From: Kineosporia sp. NBRC 101731
Lineage (GTDB): Bacteria > Actinomycetota > Actinomycetes > Actinomycetales > Kineosporiaceae
Direction of reading: 5' to 3'
DNA: 64,000 nucleotides
Assembly (NCBI RefSeq): GCF_030269305.1
Contig: NZ_BSTC01000011.1
Coordinates: 1 to 64,000, forward strand
Position numbers and translations under genes: made by a program. Below are positions 43,129 to 50,188 of the stretch, one piece after another. Under the pieces are notes generated by a model, which was not told the DNA's origin, did no database searches, and worked only from the letters and a program-made list of their open reading frames with translations. Positions within the stretch are counted from its first letter, which is position 1. Every line of letters starts with the position of its first letter.

Positions 43129-43172
43129 GTCAATGTGCGTTGACAGGTCCACCGGCGTCAACAAGCATTGAC
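43129..43172. promoter_or_regulatory. Two tandem 16-bp palindromes, GTCAA-N6-TTGAC
   Basis: GTCAATGTGCGTTGAC (43129-43144) and GTCAACAAGCATTGAC (43157-43172) are two copies of the same palindrome, 28 bp centre to centre (almost three helical turns apart, on roughly the same face). The second ends 2 bp before the ATG at 43175. Reading one copy on the opposite strand, 13 of 16 positions agree. This is a strong operator candidate for the divergent MFS/HTH intergenic region. Confidence 0.65.
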
Positions 43173-43174
43173 GG

Positions 43175-43411
43175 ATGGACAGTGCCCATCTCGTCGACCT
43201 GGCGCGTGACGCCCAGGCCCCCGACCCGCTGAGCGCCCTGAGTGCCACGGCCGAGCTGGCCCGGGGCCTCGAGCAGCGCCAGGCCACGCTGGTGTGTCGC
43301 GCCCGCCACGACGGGGTGACCTGGGCGCAGATCGCGCAGGCCCTCGGCGTGACCAAGCAGGCCGTGCACCGCCGGTACGGCGGCGATCGACTGCTGGGGG
43401 CGCATTCGTGA
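43175..43411 (+). CDS. Small helix-turn-helix protein
   Basis: A 78-residue protein. Residues 1-40 are helical (LVDLARDAQAPDPLSALSAT), and residues 45-70 form a clear HTH, DGVTWAQIAQALGVTKQAVH followed by RRYGG, like the small DNA-binding modules often placed beside other domains in actinobacteria. The stop overlaps the start of the beta-lactamase-fold gene (GTGA), so the two are translationally coupled, and tandem palindromes lie directly before its ATG. It may be a minimal regulator controlling itself, its partner and the divergent MFS gene. Confidence 0.78.
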   Translation: MDSAHLVDLARDAQAPDPLSALSATAELARGLEQRQATLVCRARHDGVTWAQIAQALGVTKQAVHRRYGGDRLLGAHS

Positions 43412-44361
43412 ACACCTTCTGGGGGGACCCGGCGCTGGCCGAGAGGGCGCAGGGCCTGCTGGGCGCGCGGCACCCGGTGGCCGCGGTGGCGACCGTGACG
43501 CGTAGCGGTGTGGTGACGGCGGGCTGGGGCTGCGCGCCCGAGGCCGACTTCGAGATCGGTTCCATCAGTCAGGGAATCACCGGTCTGCTGTACCGCGACG
43601 CGGTCGAGCGGCAGGTGGTGCGGGCCGACACGGCACTCGGCGAGCTGCTGCCGCTGGACGACGGCCCGGTGGCCGGGATCGGGCTGGGCGCGATCAGCCA
43701 GCACCGTTCCGGGCTGCCGAGCATCCCCTCGTCGCTGCGGCGGTTGCTGAAATACCGTGTCCGGGGCGAGAATCCGTACGGCGATACGCTCGATGAGCTG
43801 CTGGCCCAGGCCCGGCGGACCATTCCCGGACCGTCCCGGCCGCGGTCCTCCCCCTTCGCCTTCGAGTTGCTCGGCCACGCGCTGGCGGGCGCGGCGGGCA
43901 CCACCTATCCGGAGCTGGTGGCCGATCGCCTGGCCGGGCGGCTCGGGCTGAAGTCCTGGTACGCGCCGTCGTTGCCGGTGGAGCTGCGGGCCATGTCGCT
44001 GACCGGGCGTGACCGGCGGGGCCGGCCCCGCCAGGTCTGGACCGGTGAGGCGCTGGCGCCGGCGGCGGGAGTGCGCTCGAGCGTGGGCGACCTCGCCGAC
44101 CTGGCGAAGGCGCTGCTGGAGGAGCGGGCCGTGGGGCACTCGGCACTGGATCCGGTGGCCCGGTTCGGTGGCGGCGGCGTGATGATCGGGGCCGCCTGGA
44201 TGACGCAGGAGCACAAGGGCCGGGCCGTGACCTGGCACAACGGGGGCACCGGGGGGTTCCGTAGCTGGCTCGGGCTGGACCGGGAGGCCGGTACCGGCGC
44301 GGTGGTGCTGTCGGCGACCTCGGCCTCCGTCGACCGAGCCGGGTTCCGGCTGCTGCCCTAG
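43408..44361 (+). CDS. Beta-lactamase/PBP-fold protein lacking catalytic residues (pseudoenzyme)
   Basis: A 317-residue serine-hydrolase-fold protein of the class C beta-lactamase/PBP4* type. The usual SxxK motif (xIGSxSK) reads FEIGSISQGITGLL, so the Ser is present but the Lys is Gln. The YxN motif region before LLG reads SSPFAFELLGHALAG, with neither Tyr nor Asn. The third motif, TWHNGGTGGFRSWLGL (HxG), is intact. There is no signal peptide. GTG at 43408 overlaps the small HTH gene. Loss of two of three motifs suggests a binding rather than catalytic role. It should not be read as an antibiotic-resistance gene. Confidence 0.8.
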   Translation: MNTFWGDPALAERAQGLLGARHPVAAVATVTRSGVVTAGWGCAPEADFEIGSISQGITGLLYRDAVERQVVRADTALGELLPLDDGPVAGIGLGAISQHRSGLPSIPSSLRRLLKYRVRGENPYGDTLDELLAQARRTIPGPSRPRSSPFAFELLGHALAGAAGTTYPELVADRLAGRLGLKSWYAPSLPVELRAMSLTGRDRRGRPRQVWTGEALAPAAGVRSSVGDLADLAKALLEERAVGHSALDPVARFGGGGVMIGAAWMTQEHKGRAVTWHNGGTGGFRSWLGLDREAGTGAVVLSATSASVDRAGFRLLP

Positions 44362-45044
44362 CCCTGAAGACCAGGCAGTCCTGAGGACCGGGACTCGCGG
44401 GCGTTGAACCGCAGCCCGTCGATCAGGAGCCGGACCATGCGCAGCGTGTGGTCCGGGTCTTCGGCGGAGGGCAGTGACAGGTTCGCGACGGCCCGCAGCA
44501 GGTCGATGGGCTCCACGTCGGCCGCGTTGATCTCACCGGCCTCCTCGGCGGCGTACAGCAGACGGCCGAGGACGGGGGAGAAACGGGTGTCGAAGTAGCC
44601 GGGCAGCTGCTCGAACGCCGGGTCACCGGACTGCAGGGCACCGGCCAGGCCCCGCTTGGTGATGATGAACCGGGTGAAGCGCATCAGCCAGCGGATCAAG
44701 GCCTCGAGCGGATCGTGCTCGGTCGCCAGCACCGGCGCGACCTGCGCGCAGGCGTCCACCTCGGTCTTGAAGACCGCCACGATCAGGTCGGAACGCTGCG
44801 GGAAGTGCCGGTAGAGCGTGCCGACCCCGACACCGGCCCGGACAGCGATCTCCCGCACCGGTGCGTCCACCCCCGACTCGGCGAATACCGCCGTGGCCGC
44901 CTCCAGCAGGAGATCGACATTGCGCTGCGCATCGGCGCGCACCCGTCGAGACGGTGCTGTGCCCATGTGCGGCGGCCCGGGTGATGTCGGCCCGGGTGAT
45001 GTCGGCCCGGGTGATGCAGGCTCGGGCGCGGCTGGCTCGGACAT
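44358..45044 (-). CDS. TetR-family transcriptional regulator with Pro-rich N-terminal extension
   Basis: A 228-residue TetR regulator. The first 25 residues are a Pro-Gly-Ser/Thr repeat (SPGPTSPGPTSPGP) encoded by three copies of a 15-bp unit near 44977-45015. Then comes a normal HTH (VDAPVREIAVRAGVGVGTLY, RHFPQRSDLIVAVF) and a TetR_C domain (ITKRGLAGALQSGDPAFEQL). ATG at 45044 is chosen because GGGAG lies upstream; ATG at 44966 would remove the repeat. Its 3' end overlaps the convergent pseudoenzyme gene by 4 bp. A palindrome at 45092-45108 may be its operator. Confidence 0.86.
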   Translation of the reverse strand: MSEPAAPEPASPGPTSPGPTSPGPPHMGTAPSRRVRADAQRNVDLLLEAATAVFAESGVDAPVREIAVRAGVGVGTLYRHFPQRSDLIVAVFKTEVDACAQVAPVLATEHDPLEALIRWLMRFTRFIITKRGLAGALQSGDPAFEQLPGYFDTRFSPVLGRLLYAAEEAGEINAADVEPIDLLRAVANLSLPSAEDPDHTLRMVRLLIDGLRFNARESRSSGLPGLQG

Positions 45045-45091
45045 GCGGTGGTACTCCCAGGAAGACCGGACAGAGGTGACCGCGAAGTTTA

Positions 45092-45108
45092 CCGGAATGC
45101 TGTTCCGG
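45092..45108. promoter_or_regulatory. CCGGAA-N5-TTCCGG palindrome upstream of tetR
   Basis: CCGGAATGCTGTTCCGG at 45092-45108 is a perfect 6+6 inverted repeat centred about 56 bp upstream of the TetR ATG at 45044. Size and position suit autoregulation by that protein. Binding is inferred. Confidence 0.5.
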
Positions 45109-45173
45109 CTCATCCGCCGAGCTTGCGGAGTACATCGCGGAAGCCCCAGGGCCCGGAGCGAAAGCCGTGCGTT

Positions 45174-45226
45174 GTGTACACCTGGTACATCCGGTACACC
45201 CGGTACCAGGTGGACCGTGTGTACAC
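45174..45226. repeat. 53-bp interrupted palindrome with GGTAC repeats
   Basis: CACCTGGTAC (45179-45188) faces GTACCAGGTG (45203-45212), and outer GTGTACAC sequences (45174-45181, 45219-45226) extend the symmetry. Within it, GGTAC recurs at 9-bp spacing (GGTACATCC, GGTACACCC, GGTACC). It lies in the 343-bp gap between the TetR gene and the CBM-like gene; apart from this and the 45092 palindrome the gap shows nothing. Confidence 0.55.
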
Positions 45227-45387
45227 GAAGCTCGCGCCTCGTTCGGGCATAGATCGCCGGGGAGAGTGGGGTGCCCGCCGGCGCGGGTTCTCACCGGGGC
45301 GGGGTGCCTGCCGGAGCCTGGTTATGCCGATCCGGGTGATTCCGGAGGTGGGCGCCGAACGGTGGTGCGGTCCGTGACGGCGGTTCG

Positions 45388-46200
45388 TCACCTGATGCTG
45401 AACTGGTCCAGGTCCGGTGCCGGGCCGACGGGGTTGTGGAACAGGAGGGTGTTGCTGCCCTTCTTCAGGTTGATGCGCAGCGTGGTGCCGGCCGGGGTCT
45501 CCCAGTCGCCCCGCCCGGGCAGGCCGGCCAGGTGCTGGTCGGCGCCGCCGTTCACGCTGACGTACAGGTCGCGGGGGCCGTCGCTCTCGTAGAGGATCGT
45601 CAGGGTGCGGGTGCCCGCGACCGCCACCCCGGTCACCGGCACGGTGAGACCGGCGGCCCCGGCCAGGTAGGCGATGCGGCTGCCCGCCGCACACGTGGGG
45701 CAGGCCACGGCCTGGACGTCGGTGCGGGTGTTACCGCCGTCGGTGGCGTTGATGGTCACCGGGGCGAACGTCGGGGACGGTGGCGTGCTGGTCGAGGTTG
45801 TCCGTTCGGGCGCGGCGGTTCTCGGGGCACCTGCGGTAGTGGTGGACGAAGCGGCCGGCTGGGTGGTGGACGCCGAGGGGGCCGGTGGTGTGCTCGCGGC
45901 GGCCCGGGACGTCCCGGCGGCCTTGGCGGCCTCGGCGGCCTCGGTCGCCCGGGTGGCCTCGGTCGTCTGCGTCATCGCCGCCGGGACGCTGGGCTCGTTC
46001 GTGGGGGCCTGTGCCCTGACGGCGGAGGGCGTGGCCGGGGGTGACCCGGCCTCGGCGAGCACCGGCGGCAGGAACGGCACGGCCAGCGCGGCCAGGCCTC
46101 CGGACAGACCGATGAGGCTGATCAGCCAGACCGGGCGCCCGGAGGGCCACAACGAGGTGGTGGGCGAGGCGACCAGGGAACGGCGGGAGGTGGCGCTCAT
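45388..46200 (-). CDS. Membrane-anchored CBM6/35-like protein (module copy 1)
   Basis: A 270-residue protein with one N-terminal hydrophobic helix (PVWLISLIGLSGGLAALAVP, about residues 23-43), a long Ala/Thr/Ser/Pro linker and a C-terminal beta-sandwich of about 120 residues. The sandwich shows the CBM6/35 pattern: CPTCAAGSRIAYL, TLTILYESDGPRDLYVSVNG, GDWETPAGTTLRINLKKGSN, TLLFHNPVGPAPDLDQFSI. It would sit outside the cell and bind sugar or another ligand. The ATG overlaps the stop of the upstream kinase-like gene (ATGA). The protein at 47430-48272 has the same architecture. Confidence 0.75.
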   Translation of the reverse strand: MSATSRRSLVASPTTSLWPSGRPVWLISLIGLSGGLAALAVPFLPPVLAEAGSPPATPSAVRAQAPTNEPSVPAAMTQTTEATRATEAAEAAKAAGTSRAAASTPPAPSASTTQPAASSTTTAGAPRTAAPERTTSTSTPPSPTFAPVTINATDGGNTRTDVQAVACPTCAAGSRIAYLAGAAGLTVPVTGVAVAGTRTLTILYESDGPRDLYVSVNGGADQHLAGLPGRGDWETPAGTTLRINLKKGSNTLLFHNPVGPAPDLDQFSIR

Positions 46201-47348
46201 GCCGGCAGCCGTACGCTGATCGTGGTGCCGGAGTACAGCTCGGACGTGACGGTCAGCGTCGCGCCGATCCCGGTCGCGTGGGCGGTCATGAGCCTCAGTC
46301 CCTCGTAGCGGCCGGTGTTCAGGACCTCGTCGTGGCTGGGGACGGTGAACCCCCGGCCGTTGTCCTGGATGGTCAGTTCCACGTGCTGTCCCTGTCCGCG
46401 CAGTTCCAGGCCGGCCCGGGTGGCGTGGGCGTGGCGCAGGACGTTCTCCAGGGCCTCGTCGAGGATCACCGCCAGGGCGTGACGCACGGGCGGGGAGGGC
46501 GCGAGCGGGGCGAGTTCGGTGCGCACCCGGATCGGCCGGCCGGTCGCCCATTCCCGCGACATCCGGCCGACCAGATCGGCGAAGTCCGTCCGGGGGTCGT
46601 CGAAGCGCAGCCCCCGCACCGGCGTGCGCGCCAGTTGCCGGGCGGTCGAGGCGTCGTCGACGAGGACCTGGGCGAGCCGGTCGGCGAGGACGGGCCGGCT
46701 CCCGGCCCGCACCACCGAGAGCGAGGCCGAGCGCAGCAGGCTCCGGACCCGATCGGCCGCCGGGGCGTCGTCCTGCTCGAGTTCCTCCTGGAGCCGGGCG
46801 AGCAGCCGGCCGGTGGCGCCGGAGGCCGCGGCACCAGCCAGGAACACCAGGGTGGGCACGACCAGCACGAAAGCCACCCCGGCCGGTGAGGTGGCGCTCT
46901 CGCCGAGCACGACCCCTTCGGTGGCGGCCGCGAGCAGGGCCTGCCCGACCCAGACCGGCATGGCCATCCGGCCCAGCAGGGCGCCGGCCAGGGCGGAGGT
47001 GCCGACCTGGTAGATCAGGCAGACCGGGTCGCCGATGCCCAGGAGCAGGACGCCCAGTCCGATCACGGTGTCGGCGGCGATCAGGGCGACGCGGGGCCGG
47101 CCGGGCCCCAGCCGGTCCAGCACCCGCTCCTGGACCAGCGTGATGGCCAGGACCAGGGCCAGGGGGAGCAGGAACCGGGCCCAGGTCTGCGGGCCGTGGA
47201 CGGCCAGCCCGGTCAGGGCCGCCATCAGGCAGCCGACCAGCCGCAGGACCAGGACCGCGCGGGCCAGGGTGAGGGCCGCCGCGGCCTGGGCACCGGGACG
47301 GCCGGTGCGGACGATCCCGGGCCGGGCGGGGAGGGTGCGCTGGACCAA
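46197..47348 (-). CDS. Membrane HATPase sensor lacking phospho-acceptor His (module copy 1)
   Basis: A 383-residue protein. About five transmembrane helices fill residues 22-175; the C-terminal HATPase domain has the N-box LDEALENVLRHAHA and the G1 box DNGRGFTVP. Where the sister protein reads VHDRATRTLRAVSL, this one reads AADRVRSLLRSASL, so the His of the HisKA_3-type motif is Ala198. The start is TTG at 47348, with GGAGG about 7 nt upstream; the sister gene also starts TTG-GTC-CAG. No response regulator lies nearby. It may modulate the sister kinase or act as a pure ATPase switch. Confidence 0.78.
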   Translation of the reverse strand: MVQRTLPARPGIVRTGRPGAQAAAALTLARAVLVLRLVGCLMAALTGLAVHGPQTWARFLLPLALVLAITLVQERVLDRLGPGRPRVALIAADTVIGLGVLLLGIGDPVCLIYQVGTSALAGALLGRMAMPVWVGQALLAAATEGVVLGESATSPAGVAFVLVVPTLVFLAGAAASGATGRLLARLQEELEQDDAPAADRVRSLLRSASLSVVRAGSRPVLADRLAQVLVDDASTARQLARTPVRGLRFDDPRTDFADLVGRMSREWATGRPIRVRTELAPLAPSPPVRHALAVILDEALENVLRHAHATRAGLELRGQGQHVELTIQDNGRGFTVPSHDEVLNTGRYEGLRLMTAHATGIGATLTVTSELYSGTTISVRLPA

Positions 47349-47370
47349 CGTGCTGCCTCCGGGGGAGGGG

Positions 47371-47406
47371 ATGCAGGACCGGTGCAGCCCTGCACCTGTC
47401 CTGCAT
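47371..47406. promoter_or_regulatory. 36-bp hairpin between the two sensor/CBM modules
   Basis: ATGCAGGACCGGTGCAG (47371-47387) and CTGCACCTGTCCTGCAT (47390-47406) pair over 17 bases with one mismatch and a 2-nt loop. It lies in the 81-bp gap between module copy 2 and the TTG start of module copy 1. It could be an operator, an attenuator or a terminator without a U-tract. Confidence 0.6.
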
Positions 47407-47429
47407 CACGTGCGCATCCCGGGCGGGGT

Positions 47430-48272
47430 TCAGCTCAGCGTGATCTGGTCCAGGTCAGGGGCCAGGCCGAGCGGGTTGTGGAACTTGATCTGGTTCTTTC
47501 CCGGCTTCAGCTCGACCGTGACGCTGGTCCAGCCCGGGGTCTCCCAGCCGCCGGTGCCCGCCACGGTGATCTTCTGCGACGAGCCGCCGTTGACGCTCAC
47601 GTACAGGTCGCGCTCTCGGAGGGTCTCGTACGCGATGGTCAGCTGCCGGCTGCCGGCTGTGTCCACCTCGACGGGCACGGTGAGCGTGGCGAGCAGCCCG
47701 ATGCCGATGACCCGGCTGCCCGAGGCGCAGGTCGGGCAGCCGGTGCTGCTGGCCAGGAACCGCTGGTTGCCCGGGTCGGACGCGGCGAGGGTGACCGGCT
47801 GGGTGGCCGGGTCGGTGGCGGGGTCGTCGATGAGGGGCGGTGTGGTCGCCGGGGTGCCGTCGGTCGCGGTCGGTGTGGGGACGCCGGTGGCGGCCGGTCC
47901 GGCGGTCGGCGTGGCGGTCGGGGTGGCCCGGGGGTCCTGCGACGGGGTCGCCCCTGACGTCTGCGACGGGGTCACCGCGGTGACGGTGGGCACGGAGGCC
48001 GGGTCGGTACCGGGGGAACCCGCGGAACCGTTCCCTCCGGACACCGTGCCCTCGATCCGGCCGCTGTCGTCGGTCACCGGGGCGGCCTGGGTGTGCGCCG
48101 GGGCGGGCTTGTCGGGCAGCACCGTGGGCAGGGCCGGTACGGCCACAGAGGTCAGCGCCACGGCGGCACCGAGCGTCGAGATCTGCCAGATCGGCGGCCC
48201 GGCCGGCCACAGCCACGAGGTGGGCAGCGCGGTGAAGGTCCGGCTGACGGGGGCCTTGAGCTTCGTTCTCAT
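47430..48272 (-). CDS. Membrane-anchored CBM6/35-like protein (module copy 2)
   Basis: A 280-residue paralogue of the protein at 45388. It has one N-terminal helix (PIWQISTLGAAVALTSVAVP), a Thr/Pro/Asp-rich linker (TPTATPTAGPAATGVPTPTA) and a C-terminal beta-sandwich: CPTCASGSRVIGIGLLATLT, LTIAYETLRERDLYVSVNGG, WETPGWTSVTVELKPGKNQI, KFHNPLGLAPDLDQITL. The domains are clearly homologous while the linkers differ completely, as expected for old duplicates under selection on the ends. The ATG overlaps the stop of the upstream kinase (ATGA). The likely role is an extracytoplasmic ligand-binding partner of that kinase. Confidence 0.75.
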   Translation of the reverse strand: MRTKLKAPVSRTFTALPTSWLWPAGPPIWQISTLGAAVALTSVAVPALPTVLPDKPAPAHTQAAPVTDDSGRIEGTVSGGNGSAGSPGTDPASVPTVTAVTPSQTSGATPSQDPRATPTATPTAGPAATGVPTPTATDGTPATTPPLIDDPATDPATQPVTLAASDPGNQRFLASSTGCPTCASGSRVIGIGLLATLTVPVEVDTAGSRQLTIAYETLRERDLYVSVNGGSSQKITVAGTGGWETPGWTSVTVELKPGKNQIKFHNPLGLAPDLDQITLS

Positions 48273-49444
48273 AGCGACATCCGGACCTTGATCTCGGTGC
48301 CGGAGTACGGCGCGGTGGTGATGGTCAGATCGGCGCCCAGGTAGGAGGAGCGCGAGATCATCCGGCAGATTCCCGCGTACTCCCCGCCCCGCAGCTGGGC
48401 GGGGTCGGTCGGGACGGTGAACCCCTGGCCGTTGTCCTTGACGATGAGCGTCACGACCTGCTTCCGTTCGGTGATCTCCACCTGGGCGCGGCTGGAGCGG
48501 GCGTGATCGGCGACATTGGCCAGCGCGTCGTCGACGATCAGGGCGAGCTGGTGGCGCACCGGGATCCGTAGCCAGACCGGCCGCAGGTCGGTGCGCAGGT
48601 TCAGGTGGGCCGTGTCGTCCCACTCCTGGCACAGCAGGGCCAGGGCGTCGGCGAACTCCTTGCCCGGGTAGTCGAAACGTACCCCGCCGACCGGCCGGCG
48701 GGCCTGTTCCAGGGCGATCATCGTGTCCTGGGTGAGGCGGCCGGCCAGGGCGTCGGCGAGAGACGCGCGGGCGCCGAGCGCGGCCAGGGAGACCGCGCGC
48801 AGGGTGCGGGTGGCGCGGTCGTGCACGACGTGGGCGGGCTGTGCCGGGTCCAGGTCGTGGTTGAGCCGGTCCCGGACGAGCTGGCTCAGGGTGACCGCCG
48901 TGGCCCCCGCGGCCACGATCAGGGCGGGAGCGGTGACGAGCAGCACCGTGGTGGGCAGCGGGGCGACCTTGTCGGCCAGCACCACCCAGCAGGTGACGCC
49001 GGCCTGGACGGCCTGACCGATCCACAGCGGGGTGCCGTTCAGCCCGAGCAGTGCCCCGGCCAGGGCCGCGGCCCCGACCTGGAAGATCACGTAGACCGGG
49101 TCGGCCGTCCACAGCAGGAAGATCACGAGTGCGACCGCGCTGTCGCCGAGAACCAGGAGCACCCGCGGGGGTCCGGACGAGACCCGCGGCAGGGCGCGCA
49201 GTTCGATGATCGTGACGACGGCGATGATCACGAACGGGACGGCGTAACGCATCAGGGAATCGGTGTCGGCGCCGCTGAGAAGCACCGAGACAGCTGCATA
49301 GACGACAGCGGTGGACATCCGGGCGATCAGGATCGCCCGGCCCAGCGCGAGCACGGAGGCGGCCTGCACCCCCGGCTGTCCGGGCGGGATCAGCCCCGGG
49401 GCCGCACCGTGCACAACGGTGTCCCCGACGACGGTCTGGACCAA
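48269..49444 (-). CDS. Membrane histidine kinase with HisKA_3-like motif (module copy 2)
   Basis: A 391-residue protein, paralogue of the one at 46197. About five helices cover residues 28-190. A motif AHVVHDRATRTLRAVSLAAL places His208 where HisKA_3 kinases have their phospho-acceptor, followed by the N-box VDDALANVADHARS and G1 box KDNGQGFTVP. TTG at 49444 follows GGAGGG closely and matches the sister start (LVQ). The frame is open further upstream, but that segment is not coding-like. There is no response regulator in the window next to it. It could signal to an orphan regulator. Confidence 0.8.
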   Translation of the reverse strand: MVQTVVGDTVVHGAAPGLIPPGQPGVQAASVLALGRAILIARMSTAVVYAAVSVLLSGADTDSLMRYAVPFVIIAVVTIIELRALPRVSSGPPRVLLVLGDSAVALVIFLLWTADPVYVIFQVGAAALAGALLGLNGTPLWIGQAVQAGVTCWVVLADKVAPLPTTVLLVTAPALIVAAGATAVTLSQLVRDRLNHDLDPAQPAHVVHDRATRTLRAVSLAALGARASLADALAGRLTQDTMIALEQARRPVGGVRFDYPGKEFADALALLCQEWDDTAHLNLRTDLRPVWLRIPVRHQLALIVDDALANVADHARSSRAQVEITERKQVVTLIVKDNGQGFTVPTDPAQLRGGEYAGICRMISRSSYLGADLTITTAPYSGTEIKVRMSL

Positions 49445-49485
49445 CGAGCCCTCCGGGCAAGAGAAAAGGACGATCAGGTGTGAAC

Positions 49486-49525
49486 CATGTCCGCCGTGAC
49501 ATGCCGGAGTGTAATAGTTGCAACT
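49486..49525. promoter_or_regulatory. Inverted repeats upstream of the sensor/CBM operon
   Basis: CATGTC-N6-GACATG (49486-49503) and the perfect palindrome AGTTGCAACT (49516-49525) lie within 85 bp of the TTG start at 49444, in an AT-richer patch between marR and the first kinase. On the minus strand TTGCAA followed by TATTAC could contribute to a promoter. The roles are inferred. Confidence 0.4.
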
Positions 49526-49621
49526 GGAGTTCACCGAAGGGGTCCGGAATCCGGGCCGGGATCAACAACTTTCAGGCTGTTTCTGTGAGCTTCCGTGACC
49601 CAGCGTGTAGTTGGCCGCGGG

Positions 49622-50140
49622 TCAGGACTCGGTGTGGATATCGGCCCGGGCCGCTCCGGTGGCCGCTGACGCGTCTTCGAGAAACTGTGCGATCACAGCC
49701 AGTTCGCCGGCGCTCCGGGAGGCCAGGACCGGTGCCATCCGGGCTCCGACGCGTCCGAACATCGACGCTCCCACGGTGTGGGCGTGATCGGTGGCGACCA
49801 CCACGATCGAGCGCCGGTCGTGCGGATGTGGGCGCCGCGTCACGTGGCCCAGTCGTTCCAGCCGGTCGAGCATGGCCGAGGTCGCCGGGGCGCTCAGTTG
49901 CAGCGCCTCGCTCAGCCGCCGCGGGGTGACGGGCTCGTCACCGGCCGACATCACCACGCGCAGGCCGTTGAGGTCGGTGCGGTGCAGGGCCTCGTCGCGC
50001 CCGGTCGCGGCGAGGTACATCTCCGACTCGGTCGCGAACGCCGCCATCGCCCGCACGGCCCGCACCGCCTCCGGCCTCCGGTCGCCGTGGGCGGGGGAAC
50101 GGGGGGTGGCCTCGGCGTGTGTCGAATTGTGGTCCTGCAC
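49622..50140 (-). CDS. MarR-family transcriptional regulator
   Basis: A 172-residue MarR protein: winged HTH in EPVTPRRLSEALQLSAPATS, then AMLDRLERLGHVTRRPHPHDRR, with the typical wing Asp-Arg-Arg. It is divergent from the MMPL transporter gene, with two perfect-length 16-bp direct repeats covering the shared promoter and the transporter start. The natural reading is a repressor of the MMPL exporter and itself, relieved by a small aromatic or lipophilic ligand. Confidence 0.9.
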   Translation of the reverse strand: MQDHNSTHAEATPRSPAHGDRRPEAVRAVRAMAAFATESEMYLAATGRDEALHRTDLNGLRVVMSAGDEPVTPRRLSEALQLSAPATSAMLDRLERLGHVTRRPHPHDRRSIVVVATDHAHTVGASMFGRVGARMAPVLASRSAGELAVIAQFLEDASAATGAARADIHTES

Positions 50141-50156
50141 GTCATCATTCTACTCT

Positions 50157-50188
50157 TTCGACTGTGGAACTATTCGACGGTGGAACTA
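50157..50188. promoter_or_regulatory. Tandem 16-bp direct repeats at the marR/MMPL promoter
   Basis: TTCGACTGTGGAACTA (50157-50172) and TTCGACGGTGGAACTA (50173-50188) are adjacent, differing at one base. They overlap the likely GTG start of the MMPL gene at 50164 and lie 17 bp from the marR ATG. A related TGTCGAATTGTGG occurs just upstream (50119-50131). Candidate MarR operator; MarR sites are more often inverted repeats, so the direct arrangement is unusual. Confidence 0.5.

Noticed and set aside
43408-44361. Antibiotic-resistance beta-lactamase
   Set aside because: The SxxK Lys and the YxN motif are missing and there is no signal peptide; a resistance role is not supported.
44977-45015. 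Three copies of a GGTGATGTCGGCCCG-type unit as an operator array
   Set aside because: The repeats fall inside the chosen tetR reading frame and encode SPGPT repeats; a coding explanation is simpler, though they would be upstream DNA if the ATG at 44966 is the real start.
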